Shown here one piece after another: positions 15,819 through 25,200 of a stretch of DNA of 64,000 bases (position 1 is the stretch's first letter; every line of letters begins with the position of its first letter). This DNA comes from CAYXLI01 sp964464925 (GTDB lineage: Bacteria > Acidobacteriota > Terriglobia > Bryobacterales > Bryobacteraceae). Both the position numbers and the translations under genes were made by a program. Location: positions 62,001 through 126,000 of the forward strand of contig CAYXLI010000003.1 of NCBI GenBank assembly GCA_964464925.1. Direction: 5' to 3'. The notes under the pieces were generated by a model, which was given only the letters and a program-made list of their open reading frames with translations, did not search any database and had not been told where the DNA came from.

Positions 15819-17966
15819 ATGAAAGCCGTCGCCGCATTTGTCTTCCTTGCGCTTACCGTGCGCGCGGAATTTCCATCACTCGAACGTCTGTTCAGCCGCC
15901 CGTATCTTTGGGGCACTTCGCCGGACCAGATGACGTGGGCTAAGAAGGCCCCGACTCTGGTTTTTCTCTGGAATGCGCAGGGCCGGCGGTTCCATGATCT
16001 CTACGCGTGGAATGCCGCAGAACAGAAGTTGGCCCGCCTCACCGATCTCGAGCAGCAGAAAGACGACCTGAACCTCAGCGAAGACGAGAAAGACGAGAAG
16101 CTGAAGCAGTACCTGATGCCACCTTCCGGACTCGCCGGGTACGATGTTTCGCAAGATGGCACGAAGGTAGTCTTCAGCTACAAGGGCGATCTTTATCTGG
16201 TAAGCACGGACGGCAAAACGCCGCCGTTCCGGTTGACTCGCACAAAAGTTCCTGAGATCCAGCCGGTGTTTTCACCCGACGGGAAAAAGATCGCTTCTGT
16301 GCGGGGCGGCCAAGTGGTGATTCAGGACCTTAGCAACGGGCAACTCTGGCAAGTGACTGACGTGGAGGGTGGTTTCCTCGGCGGATACCGATGGTCACCG
16401 GATGGACAAACCTTCGTATACGGGGTGCGCAAGGGTGGGGGACGAACGCTTCCGCTCATGAATTATTCCGGGAAACTGGTGGCGACCCGGAACATTTCGC
16501 GCAACCTGGCAGGCGATGAGGCAACAGAGGCCTCTTACTTCCTAGTGGGAGCCGATGGGGGAAAGCCGCGTGCCATCGACTTGGGCCAGGGCGTTGTACG
16601 CGCGTTCGGAACCCTGCCCGACTGGTCGCCCGATTCAAAGAAACTGCTGGCTGTGCTGGCCGCTTCGAATTGGAAGAAGAAGCAGATTCTTGTGATTGAT
16701 GCGAAGACCGCTAAGGCGAAAACAGTGGCGGAAGAGACCGATCCGCGGTGGGTCGACTACGGCACCGCTCTATGGTCGCCGGATTCCAAATCTGTCCTGT
16801 TCACCAACGAAAAAGACGGATACGCGCACCTGTACAAGACGCCGGCCGAGGGCGGGGATATCCAGCAGTTGACGAAGGGACCATGGGAAATCCATCGCGA
16901 ACCGTTCACTGACAATCCGCAATGGATCGGCGATTGGATTTACTACACGTCTACGGAAGGCGATACAGCACAGCGGCACACGTTCCGCATGCATGCGGAC
17001 GGAACCGGCAAACAGAAGCTCTCCTCCCACGAAGGACTCGATAGCGGTCTGGCGTCGGAAGACGGCAAGCACATCGCGTGGATGAGGGCGGACCTGGAAA
17101 ATCCGCTGGACCTCTGGGTGGATGACCATCGAGTGACTAAGTCGCCGCAGCCCGAGTTCTATACGACCGACTGGCCGAAGACGGAGTTCGTGAGCTTCCC
17201 TGCCCGGGGCGACAAAGCTACAGTGCGCGCGAAGATTCTATTGCCGCCGGGCTACCGGCTGGCGGACCGGAACCAGAAGCCCCGGCCGGCCGTCCTGTTC
17301 ATACACGGCGCCGGGTATGCGACCAGCGTATTGAAACAGTGGGGCAGTTATAACGACATCCGATTCGCATTCAACACGTACTTGGCGAACAAGGGTTATG
17401 TCGTTCTGGATATGGACTATCGCGGCAGTACCGGTTACGGGAAGGACTGGAGAAGCGGCGTTTACCTGCACATGGGCGGGCCGGATCTGGATGATGTGCT
17501 CGGCGGTGTGGATTACCTGAAGTCCCTGGGAAATGTGGATACGGATCATCTGGGAATCTGGGGGGTCAGCTACGGCGGGTTTATGACCGACATGGCGCTG
17601 TTCCAGGCTCCAGGTACGTTCAAGGCCGGGGTCGCGTGGGCCGCCGTAAATGACTGGGAGAATTACAACGCCGGTTATACGGGCCAGCGCCTGAATACTC
17701 CACAATCCAACCCGGAAGCATACCGCCGGAGTTCTCCAATCCATTTCTCAAACAAGCTGAAAGATCACTTGCTGATCGTGCACGGCATGGTGGACGACAA
17801 CGTACTGTTCCAGGACGCAGTGCAACTGACGGAGAAGCTGATTCACGAGGGAAAGGATTTCTCGCACATCTTCTACCCGGAAGAGAGCCACGGGTTCGTA
17901 CGCGATGAGACATGGATTGACGCGCTGCGACGCACGGCTGAATGGTTCGACCGGTACCTGAAATGA
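15819..17966 (+). CDS. Secreted S9 family prolyl-oligopeptidase-like peptidase
   Basis: 715 aa serine peptidase of the DPP-IV/acylaminoacyl-peptidase type. Signal peptide MKAVAAFVFLALTVRA, then a beta-propeller with repeated SPDGKK or SPDSKK motifs (about 100-430), then an alpha/beta hydrolase domain. The catalytic triad is visible: Ser584 in GVSYGGF, Asp659 in HGMVDDNV and His691 in EESHGF. It likely cuts small peptides in the periplasm. It is followed, with overlaps, by thiE and two amino acid permeases; peptide digestion plus amino acid uptake makes sense together. An acidic insert (about 78-98, EDEKDEKLK) sits before the first propeller blades. Confidence 0.93.
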   Translation: MKAVAAFVFLALTVRAEFPSLERLFSRPYLWGTSPDQMTWAKKAPTLVFLWNAQGRRFHDLYAWNAAEQKLARLTDLEQQKDDLNLSEDEKDEKLKQYLMPPSGLAGYDVSQDGTKVVFSYKGDLYLVSTDGKTPPFRLTRTKVPEIQPVFSPDGKKIASVRGGQVVIQDLSNGQLWQVTDVEGGFLGGYRWSPDGQTFVYGVRKGGGRTLPLMNYSGKLVATRNISRNLAGDEATEASYFLVGADGGKPRAIDLGQGVVRAFGTLPDWSPDSKKLLAVLAASNWKKKQILVIDAKTAKAKTVAEETDPRWVDYGTALWSPDSKSVLFTNEKDGYAHLYKTPAEGGDIQQLTKGPWEIHREPFTDNPQWIGDWIYYTSTEGDTAQRHTFRMHADGTGKQKLSSHEGLDSGLASEDGKHIAWMRADLENPLDLWVDDHRVTKSPQPEFYTTDWPKTEFVSFPARGDKATVRAKILLPPGYRLADRNQKPRPAVLFIHGAGYATSVLKQWGSYNDIRFAFNTYLANKGYVVLDMDYRGSTGYGKDWRSGVYLHMGGPDLDDVLGGVDYLKSLGNVDTDHLGIWGVSYGGFMTDMALFQAPGTFKAGVAWAAVNDWENYNAGYTGQRLNTPQSNPEAYRRSSPIHFSNKLKDHLLIVHGMVDDNVLFQDAVQLTEKLIHEGKDFSHIFYPEESHGFVRDETWIDALRRTAEWFDRYLK

Positions 17967-18607
17967 AGCTTCCCGCGTTCTATCCGATTCTGGATTCCGG
18001 CGCGCTTGCGCGGGGCGGCGTGGACCTGCGGCAGGCGGCGGCGGCGCTGCTGGAAGCCGGAGTAGAAATCTTACAGCTACGCCACAAACAGAACTATGAC
18101 CGGGAGACCTACGCAGCGGCGAAGGCGATTGCGGAGATGTGCCGGACAGCCGGTGCGCTGTTTGTAGTGAATGACCGCGCAGACGTTGCGCGCATGCTGG
18201 ACGCGGCTCTGCATCTGGGACAGGAAGATCTCATGCCTGGCGATGCCCGATTCGTGTTGGGTGAGGAACGAAAGCTCGGCTTCTCGACACACAACCGGAG
18301 TCAACTGGAGGCGTCCAACGCGGAGCCCATTGACTATGTCGCGCTGGGGCCCATCTTCGGCACGGTGTCGAAAGAGGATCCGGACCCCGTGGTGGGAATC
18401 GAGCGATTGCGGGACTTGCGGGCGCTCACAACGCGGCCGTTGGTTGCAATCGGCGGCATCACGCGCGCGACGGGCCTTGCAGTGTTGAGAGCGGGAGCCG
18501 ACTCGCTTGCCGTGATCGGCGATCTGTATCCGGAAGAATGCAGTCCGCGTTCGCTACGAGCCCGCGCGGAGGAATGGATCGAACTGACAAATGGCTACCG
18601 CAACTAA
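17963..18607 (+). CDS. thiE: Thiamine-phosphate synthase
   Basis: 214 aa. Joins HMP pyrophosphate and thiazole phosphate to make thiamine phosphate. Family motifs in order: ILQLRHK, FVVNDRADVARML, LHLGQEDL, YVALGPIFGT and LVAIGGIT followed by GADSLAVIGDL. The ATG at 17963 overlaps the S9 peptidase stop (ATGA), and the gene's end overlaps the next permease by 17 nt. No TPP riboswitch is visible upstream of the operon, and no other thi genes are present here, so its place in a peptidase-permease operon is unusual. Confidence 0.93.
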   Translation: MKLPAFYPILDSGALARGGVDLRQAAAALLEAGVEILQLRHKQNYDRETYAAAKAIAEMCRTAGALFVVNDRADVARMLDAALHLGQEDLMPGDARFVLGEERKLGFSTHNRSQLEASNAEPIDYVALGPIFGTVSKEDPDPVVGIERLRDLRALTTRPLVAIGGITRATGLAVLRAGADSLAVIGDLYPEECSPRSLRARAEEWIELTNGYRN

Positions 18608-19973
18608 GCCGGAATCGCAGCTTGTAAGGGGTCTCGGCCTCATCGATGGGACCACTCTGGTGATGGGTTCCATGATCGGGTCGGGAATCTTCATCGTGCC
18701 GGCGGATATCGCGCGGCAGGTGCAGTCGCCAGGCCTGTTGATTATGACCTGGGTGGTCACGGCGGTGCTCACAATGATCGCTTCGCTGAGCTATGGCGAG
18801 TTGGCCGCAGCGATGCCACGCGCCGGAGGGCAGTACGTTTACCTGCGAGAGTCGTTCGGCCCCCTATACGGATTCCTTTTCGGATGGACGTTCTTCCTGG
18901 TAATCCAGACCGGCACAATTGCGGCCGTTGCAGTGGCCTTCGCGAAGTTTGCCGGAGTCTTTTTTCCTTTCATCGCGGCGGAGAACAAGGTTCTGCCATT
19001 TCTGAGCACGCAACAGATCGCCGCCATCGCGGTGATCGTGTTCCTGACATGGGTGAACACTCGCGGAATTCGAACCGGGGCGGCGGTTCAGAACGTATTT
19101 ACGTTTGCGAAAACGGCGGCTCTGCTGGGCCTGGTCGTTTTGGGATTCCTGCTCGGGCGCGATTCGCAGGCCATTTCGAGGAACTTCGATCATTTCTGGG
19201 AAAACGCCGATTGGACCTTTACGACAGTCCGGCTGATCGGGGTTGCGATGGTCGGTTCGCTGTTCTCGTCCGATGCATGGAATAACGTGACGTTCACTGC
19301 GGGTGAGATGCAGAACCCCAAGCGGAACCTGCCGCTGTCACTGGCTCTGGGAGTCGGGATCGTATCTCTGTTATATCTGGCGTCCAATTTCGTGTACCTG
19401 TCGGCCTTGCCGCTGGAGGCGATTCAGAGCGCGCCGCAGGACCGCGTAGGGACTGCGGTTGTGGGAAAAATGTTCGGCGGAGTCAGCGCGCAGATCATGG
19501 CAATTGCAATCATGATTTCGACATTCGGCTGTACGAACGGGTTGACGCTGGCGGGCGCACGGGTCTACTACGCGATGGCGCTCGACGGCCTATTCTTCAA
19601 GAGCGGCGCGAAGCTGGATCCGAAGACGCATGCTCCTGTAACGGCTCTTGTTTGGCAGTGCGTGTGGGCATGCGCGCTGACGCTCAGCGGACGTTACAAC
19701 GATCTGCTGGATTATGTTATCTTTGCAGTGCTGCTTTTCTATATCCTGACAATTGCCGGGATCTTCGTGCTACGTCGCACCATGCCGGATTTGGACCGGC
19801 CGTACAAAGCCTTCGGGTACCCAGTGTTGCCCGCCCTTTACATCGTGGTCGCTGGAATCATCGAAATACTGTTGCTACTATATAAGCCAAATTACACTTG
19901 GCCGGGTCTAACGATTGTGCTGTTGGGCATTCCGGTTTATTTCTTTTGGCGGAAGAAAGAGGTAAGTGCATGA
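18591..19973 (+). CDS. APC family amino acid permease (LAT-like)
   Basis: 460 aa, about 12 membrane helices. The first helix contains the unwound substrate-site motif GSMIGSGIFIVPADIA (about 26-41), and the helix I/helix VI arrangement is that of the APC superfamily. The overall pattern (WTFFLVIQTGTIAAVAVAFAKF, FSSDAWNNVTFTAGEM) is close to LAT-type heteromeric-exchanger homologues found in bacteria. Substrate is probably neutral or large amino acids, but this is inferred. Its start lies 17 nt inside thiE, and it overlaps the next permease by 4 nt. Confidence 0.9.
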   Translation: MATATKPESQLVRGLGLIDGTTLVMGSMIGSGIFIVPADIARQVQSPGLLIMTWVVTAVLTMIASLSYGELAAAMPRAGGQYVYLRESFGPLYGFLFGWTFFLVIQTGTIAAVAVAFAKFAGVFFPFIAAENKVLPFLSTQQIAAIAVIVFLTWVNTRGIRTGAAVQNVFTFAKTAALLGLVVLGFLLGRDSQAISRNFDHFWENADWTFTTVRLIGVAMVGSLFSSDAWNNVTFTAGEMQNPKRNLPLSLALGVGIVSLLYLASNFVYLSALPLEAIQSAPQDRVGTAVVGKMFGGVSAQIMAIAIMISTFGCTNGLTLAGARVYYAMALDGLFFKSGAKLDPKTHAPVTALVWQCVWACALTLSGRYNDLLDYVIFAVLLFYILTIAGIFVLRRTMPDLDRPYKAFGYPVLPALYIVVAGIIEILLLLYKPNYTWPGLTIVLLGIPVYFFWRKKEVSA

Positions 19974-21445
19974 ATCTGTTTGCGACGAAACCGCTGAGTC
20001 GCATCCTGGCGGAAAGTCAAGGAGAACACACCCTCAAGCGCAGCCTGGGACCAGTGCAACTCGTAGCGCTCGGGATCGGCGCGATCATCGGCGCCGGCCT
20101 GTTCTCTCTCACTGGGATCGCCGCGGCGAATCACGCAGGACCTGCGGTCGTACTCTCGTTCGTGCTGGCCGCTTTCGGTTGTGCCTTCGCCGGCATCTGC
20201 TACAGCGAATTCTCGGCGATGATCCCGATTGCGGGGAGTGCGTACACATATTCGTACGCTACGATGGGCGAACTGATGGCGTGGATCATCGGATGGGACC
20301 TGGTGCTGGAGTACGCTGTGGGCGCTTCGACGGTAGCAGTCAGTTGGTCGGGCTACGTGGTGTCATTGTTTAAAGATTTCGGGATCGCACTTCCGCCGCG
20401 CCTCATGGCATCCCCTTTCCAGGCAATCACGCTCGAAGACGGCAGCAAAGGGTTCGGACTGATCAACCTGCCAGCGATTATTGTGGTCACGCTCATCTCA
20501 CTACTGCTGATTCGAGGCGTACAGGAATCAGCCCGCGCGAACGCCGTGATCGTTTGTCTGAAGGTCGCGGTGGTGATCATTTTCATCGCTGTCGGCTGGT
20601 CCTATATCAATGATGCGAACTATACTCCGTTTATCCCTGAGGCGACGGGCAAGTCGGGCCAATTCGGGTGGAGCGGAATCGTTCGTGCGGCGGGCGTGGT
20701 GTTCTTCGCGTTTATCGGGTTTGACGCGGTTTCAACCGCGGCGCAAGAAGCCAAGAATCCGCAGAAAGACATGCCGGTTGGCATCATCGGATCTCTGATC
20801 GTCTGCACTATTCTCTACGTATTGTTCGCGCACGTGCTGACCGGAATCGTGAACTACAAGGATCTGGACAATGCCGCCCCGGTGGCCTTAGCGATTGACC
20901 GAACACCGTATCTCTGGCTGAATAAGCTGATCAAACTGGCGATTATCGCGGGATACACCTCAGTGATTCTGGTGATGCTGCTCGGGCAGAGCCGTGTGTT
21001 CTACTCGATGTCGCGGGACGGGCTGCTGCCCAAGCTGTTCTCCGATGTGCACCCGAAGTTCCGGACTCCATGGCGCTCGAATCTGCTTTTCATGGTGTTC
21101 GTTGGGCTCTTTGCAGCATTCGCGCCGATTCAGATTGTGGGTGAGATGACCAGCATCGGCACGCTGTTCGCCTTCGTGCTGGTTTGCATCGGGATCATCG
21201 TAATGCGGCGGACTCATCCGGAGTTGCCACGGCCCTTCAAAACGCCGCTGGTGCCGCTATTCCCGATTTTGGGTGTGGTTGCGAATCTGTACCTGATGGC
21301 GGGACTAGGGTGGGAGAACTGGGCCCGGCTGTTTGTCTGGATGGCGATCGGAATGGCGGTTTATTTCGGATACAGCCGGAAGCACAGCCATCTGCAGCTA
21401 GATATCGAGGCCGCACCCACTACGGTCAAGATTCCGGGCCGCTAG
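19970..21445 (+). CDS. APC family amino acid permease (cationic amino acid transporter type)
   Basis: 491 aa, 12 or more membrane helices, related to the CAT/YfnA group. N-terminal LKRSLGPVQLVALGIGAIIGAGLFSLTG contains the GAIIGAGLF helix I motif. The FFAFIGFDAVSTAAQEAKNP segment near helix VI and RDGLLPKLFSDVHPKFRTPWRSN are typical of this group. The ATG at 19970 overlaps the previous permease stop by 4 nt; longer upstream frames lie inside that gene and are discarded. Last gene of the S9 peptidase operon, followed by a strong hairpin. Confidence 0.92.
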   Translation: MNLFATKPLSRILAESQGEHTLKRSLGPVQLVALGIGAIIGAGLFSLTGIAAANHAGPAVVLSFVLAAFGCAFAGICYSEFSAMIPIAGSAYTYSYATMGELMAWIIGWDLVLEYAVGASTVAVSWSGYVVSLFKDFGIALPPRLMASPFQAITLEDGSKGFGLINLPAIIVVTLISLLLIRGVQESARANAVIVCLKVAVVIIFIAVGWSYINDANYTPFIPEATGKSGQFGWSGIVRAAGVVFFAFIGFDAVSTAAQEAKNPQKDMPVGIIGSLIVCTILYVLFAHVLTGIVNYKDLDNAAPVALAIDRTPYLWLNKLIKLAIIAGYTSVILVMLLGQSRVFYSMSRDGLLPKLFSDVHPKFRTPWRSNLLFMVFVGLFAAFAPIQIVGEMTSIGTLFAFVLVCIGIIVMRRTHPELPRPFKTPLVPLFPILGVVANLYLMAGLGWENWARLFVWMAIGMAVYFGYSRKHSHLQLDIEAAPTTVKIPGR

Positions 21446-21452
21446 ATGCGGA

Positions 21453-21476
21453 GGAGAGCGAGCCAACTCGCTCTCC
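21453..21476. terminator. Hairpin between convergent genes
   Basis: A perfect 10-bp stem, GGAGAGCGAG (21453-21462) and CTCGCTCTCC (21467-21476), encloses a 4-nt loop CCAA. It lies 7 nt after the permease stop and 20 nt before the end of the opposing oxidoreductase gene. There is no T tract, so it is a bidirectional hairpin terminator by position rather than a textbook one. Confidence 0.6.
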
Positions 21477-21496
21477 AACTACTTGGGTGTCTGGGG

Positions 21497-22705
21497 CTAA
21501 ACGATCTCTTCTTTTGCCGGATCCCACTTCATGGTGCGGCCTTGGCGATAGCTCTCGACCGCCATACGACAGGCAATGGAAACGCGGAAGCCGACATCGA
21601 ACGGGCAGTTCGGCGTGGCGGTGCCGCGGATGCTGTCGAAGAAATTCTGCATGTGCTCGTTCGGCTTGGTCATCGTCTGACCGACGAGTTCCTGTCCGTC
21701 CTTGCGATTTACGCGCTCCGGGTAATAGCGAATCTGCTGGCTCTTGGAGATGCTGCCATCGGTACCGAGGACGTCTTCACTTGCGCCAAGGCGCTGGTTG
21801 CCGAAACCGGAATCCCAGGAGAAGAGAACCTCCTCGGGCTGCTCCATCGAGACGTTCATTGTGTCCGGAACTTCGCGGCCATCCTTCCACAGGTAAAGGC
21901 CGCCGGTCATCGTAACTGACTTCGGAACCTGCAGGTTCATCACCTTGTACCAGAACGAGACCTGGTGGCACATGTTTTCATACACGTTGCCGCCGGAGTA
22001 GTCCCAGAAATAGCGCCAGTGAATAAAGCGGTTGGGATCGAAGTCCCGCGGCGGGGCCTCCCCAAGGAACGATTTCCAGATCACGTTCTCCTGAGTGAGA
22101 TTCTTGCTCTGGAGAAGCGCGTTCCGCTGCCACTGCGGCTTACCGTGCGGCGTATTGCGGTACATGTGCGCGTGAATGGCAGTCACTTTGCCGAGTTTGC
22201 CGTCCTGCAAAAATGCAGTCGCATCCTGCACCTGGCCCGAAGAGCACGACTGATGGCCGACCTGGACTACGCGGTTCTTCGCCTTCTGATACGCGGCGCG
22301 CATGCGTTTCGCGTGGTCCGGATTGAAAGCCATCGTCTTTTCCTGGTACACGTGCTTGCCCGCGTCCATGGAGGCCACGAAGTGCTCACAGTGGAGGTGC
22401 TGCGGGGTCGCGATCAGTACGGCGTCGATGGACTTATCTTCCAGCAGATAGCGATGGTCCATGTACGTCTTCGCATCTGGGGCAAGAGCCTTGGCCTTTT
22501 CGAGCCGCTCGGTGTACACGTCTGCAAAAGCTACCATCTCGGTGTTGGGACACGAGATGGCCCAACGGGCGATCTCAGTGCCGCGGTCGCCGATGCCAAT
22601 CACACCGACGCGAATTCGCTCGTTGGCTCCGAGCACCGTACCGGGGGCAGCAACAGCAGCCAGACCGGTGGCCATCTTACTTAGGAAATTTCTTCTGGAA
22701 TCCAT
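21497..22705 (-). CDS. Tat-exported Gfo/Idh/MocA family oxidoreductase
   Basis: 402 aa. Twin-arginine signal SRRNFLSK (residues 3-10) followed by an apolar stretch. A Rossmann NAD(P)-binding fold then starts with IRVGVIGIGDRGTEIA. The usual EKP loop reads EKTMA here. The C-terminal alpha/beta domain contains HWRYFWDYSGGNVYENMCHQ, the substrate-side helix pattern of this family. Such exported members carry tightly bound cofactor and act on sugars or polyols in the periplasm; the substrate is unknown. A second, related Tat-exported member lies at 30626-31921. It is divergent from glcE. Confidence 0.92.
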   Translation of the reverse strand: MDSRRNFLSKMATGLAAVAAPGTVLGANERIRVGVIGIGDRGTEIARWAISCPNTEMVAFADVYTERLEKAKALAPDAKTYMDHRYLLEDKSIDAVLIATPQHLHCEHFVASMDAGKHVYQEKTMAFNPDHAKRMRAAYQKAKNRVVQVGHQSCSSGQVQDATAFLQDGKLGKVTAIHAHMYRNTPHGKPQWQRNALLQSKNLTQENVIWKSFLGEAPPRDFDPNRFIHWRYFWDYSGGNVYENMCHQVSFWYKVMNLQVPKSVTMTGGLYLWKDGREVPDTMNVSMEQPEEVLFSWDSGFGNQRLGASEDVLGTDGSISKSQQIRYYPERVNRKDGQELVGQTMTKPNEHMQNFFDSIRGTATPNCPFDVGFRVSIACRMAVESYRQGRTMKWDPAKEEIV

Positions 22706-22786
22706 AGACTACGGGTGTTCAGGGTTAGTGTATCTCAAATTGAAACGGCGTGTTTCAAAACGCTTGCGTTACAGTAGTAAATTCCC

Positions 22787-23899
22787 ATGGCAATCGCCCG
22801 ACCTCAATCCGGCCAGGAACTTGCGTCGATGCTGGCTGAGTGCGCCGCGCAGAGCCGTACCATCCAATTGGGCGGCGCGTTCTCTAAGAATCGAATGGCC
22901 GGACCGGTGGAACCGGCCGACGCCGTAGTCTCCACATCCGGTCTGAACCAGATTCTGCAATACGAACCCAATGACCTGACCATCAGCGTAGGGGCGGGCG
23001 TGCCGTGGGCGGAACTCACCGTGACGCTAGCGAAAAACGGTCAAATGATTCCGCTCGATCCGCCGTTCGCCCCGCAGGCCACGGTGGGTGGAGTGATCGC
23101 CTCAAATTCGAGCGGCCCGAGGCGACGGCTCTACGGTACCGCACGCGACATGGTGATCGGGATGCAGTTTGCCACTTTAGAAGGCAAATTGATTCAGTCC
23201 GGCGGCATGGTGGTGAAAAATGTGGCGGGCCTGGACATGGGGAAGCTCATGATCGGGTCGTTTGGAACACTGGCCGCGATGGCATCCGTCAACTTCAAAC
23301 TCGCGCCAATTCCGGAGGCTTCGGAGACATTCGTGCGCAGCTGCGGGTCGCCGGAAGAGGCCTTTGCGCTGCGGGACCATATCCTTAGCAGCGTGCTGCA
23401 GCCTTCGGTTCTGGACATCCTAAACCCACCGGCGTCGGCGCGCGTCGGATTAGATAAGTGGAGCGTGGTGGTCGAGGGCAGCGGAAACGCCGCTGCGGTG
23501 GCCAGGTATGCTGCGGAGTTGGGAGGAGCGGACCGGGCTCCGGAAGGGCTGCTCCGGCGCATTCAGGAATTGACACCGGCGTTTCTTGCCGATCACGCGG
23601 AGGGCGCGGTGGTTCGTGCCTCAGCTACGCTGGCGGGCCTGAAAGGGCTGATGGCGAACTGGCAGGTACCGGCCATGGCACGGGCTGGATCGGGTGTCTG
23701 TTATGCGTACTTCGCGGATGCCCGTGAAGCCGCGGTTCCGGGTGGCCGCGGAGCTATCGAGTTCGCCCCAGAGAATGCGAAGAAGGAGTTAGCGTTGTGG
23801 CCGGCTCCGGGAGACGACTTCGCCCTAATGAAACGAATCAAAGACATGTTCGATCCGAAGCATCTGCTGAACCGAGGCCGCCTGTATGGCCGTATCTGA
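22787..23899 (+). CDS. glcE: Glycolate oxidase FAD-binding subunit
   Basis: 370 aa. FAD-binding PCMH/VAO-type subunit of the glycolate (D-lactate) dehydrogenase complex. The FAD domain is seen in SVGAGVPWAELTVTL, ATVGGVIASNSSGPRRRLYGTARDMVIGM and GGMVVKNVAGLDMGKLMIGSFGTLA (about 65-170). The length fits GlcE rather than the longer GlcD. It overlaps glcF by 14 nt. A short A/T-rich TAGTAA lies directly upstream of the ATG and no Shine-Dalgarno is seen. GlcD, the other flavin subunit, is not in the window. Confidence 0.93.
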   Translation: MAIARPQSGQELASMLAECAAQSRTIQLGGAFSKNRMAGPVEPADAVVSTSGLNQILQYEPNDLTISVGAGVPWAELTVTLAKNGQMIPLDPPFAPQATVGGVIASNSSGPRRRLYGTARDMVIGMQFATLEGKLIQSGGMVVKNVAGLDMGKLMIGSFGTLAAMASVNFKLAPIPEASETFVRSCGSPEEAFALRDHILSSVLQPSVLDILNPPASARVGLDKWSVVVEGSGNAAAVARYAAELGGADRAPEGLLRRIQELTPAFLADHAEGAVVRASATLAGLKGLMANWQVPAMARAGSGVCYAYFADAREAAVPGGRGAIEFAPENAKKELALWPAPGDDFALMKRIKDMFDPKHLLNRGRLYGRI

Positions 23900-25190
23900 A
23901 CGTCCTTTCGATGCACCGCAACAGAGCGACCTGGATAAATGCGTCCATTGCGGGTTGTGTTTGAACGCGTGCCCTACGTATCGGGAACTCGGGGTCGAGA
24001 TGGATTCGCCGCGCGGCCGGATTTACCAGATGGTACAGGTGGCGAGCGGGAAATCCGAGATCAACGCGGAGTACCTGGAGCACATTGACCTCTGCCTGGC
24101 GTGCCGGGCGTGCGAGACTGCGTGCCCTTCGGGCGTGCAATATGGCCGCCTTATCGAGGCGGCCCGGGCAGAGATTGAAGCAACCGTTCCGCAACCCGCA
24201 TTGAAGCGATTGATCCGAAAGATCGTTTTCGAGAAGTTGCTGCCGTCACGAAGAAATCTGGAACTTGCGGGCGGAATGCTGCACTTCTATCAACAGTCGG
24301 GGCTGCAGGGCTTAGTGCGTGCTTCGGGGGTGTTAAAACTCTTCGGGAAGGCCGGCGATCTGGAGAAGCTTTCGCCGGTAGCGGAATCGCCGAGCTTTTA
24401 CCGGTTTTACGGCAAAGTCCTGCCCGCAAAGGGCGAGAGGAGGCATCGCGTCGCCTTGCTCGGGGGCTGTATCGCGAATGTGTGCTTTGCGCGCCTCAAC
24501 GAGGCGACGGTACGCGTCCTTCAGCAAAACGGGTGCGAGGTGTCGATTCCCGAGGAGCAGACGTGCTGCGGGGCTCTGCACGTACACTCGGGATTGCGGG
24601 ATGATGCGCGGGCGTTGGCCCGGAAGAATATTGACGTTATGCTGGCGGGGAACTACGACGCGATCCTCACCAATGCGGGCGGATGCGGTTCGACCTTGAA
24701 GGAATACGACGAATTGCTGGAACACGATCCGTCGTATGCCGGGAAAGCACGGGAGTTCAAACGGCGCATGAAGGATGTGAATGAGTTCCTGGCGTCGATC
24801 GAACTGAATCGGAATATGGGTCGCCTGCCGTACACGATCACCTATCAGGACTCGTGCCACCTGAGTCATGGGCAGAAGATCAAAGCGGCTCCGCGGTCGC
24901 TGCTGAGAGCAGTGCCGGGGCTGATATTCAAGGAGATGCCGAACTCCGACCTGTGCTGCGGGAGCGCGGGTATCTACAATGTTGTGCATAACGACATGGC
25001 GATGGCGGTGCTGGAGAAGAAGATGTCGTATGTGAACATGGTCAACCCGGACGTGATCGTGACTGCGAACCCAGGATGCATGCTGCAACTCAAGGCCGGG
25101 GCGCAAATCCACGGAAAAGGCCAGCCGGTGAAGCACGTCATCGAGGTGCTGGACGAAGCATACAAGATGGGGTCAGACCCCACTGGTTAG
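23886..25190 (+). CDS. glcF: Glycolate oxidase iron-sulfur subunit
   Basis: 434 aa. Two 4Fe-4S motifs: C19, C22, C25, C29 in CVHCGLCLNACP and C70, C73, C76, C80 in CLACRACETACP. Two cysteine-rich CCG domains follow (EEQTCCGALHVHSG and NSDLCCGSAGIYN), the heterodisulfide-reductase-like repeats that pass electrons onward. It works with GlcE and a GlcD encoded elsewhere to oxidise glycolate and feed the quinone pool. The last residues (MGSDPTG) are encoded by a palindromic TGGGGT-CAG-ACCCCA element that looks like an addition to the normal C-terminus. Confidence 0.95.
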   Translation: MAVSERPFDAPQQSDLDKCVHCGLCLNACPTYRELGVEMDSPRGRIYQMVQVASGKSEINAEYLEHIDLCLACRACETACPSGVQYGRLIEAARAEIEATVPQPALKRLIRKIVFEKLLPSRRNLELAGGMLHFYQQSGLQGLVRASGVLKLFGKAGDLEKLSPVAESPSFYRFYGKVLPAKGERRHRVALLGGCIANVCFARLNEATVRVLQQNGCEVSIPEEQTCCGALHVHSGLRDDARALARKNIDVMLAGNYDAILTNAGGCGSTLKEYDELLEHDPSYAGKAREFKRRMKDVNEFLASIELNRNMGRLPYTITYQDSCHLSHGQKIKAAPRSLLRAVPGLIFKEMPNSDLCCGSAGIYNVVHNDMAMAVLEKKMSYVNMVNPDVIVTANPGCMLQLKAGAQIHGKGQPVKHVIEVLDEAYKMGSDPTG

Positions 25191-25200
25191 CTTACAGTTT

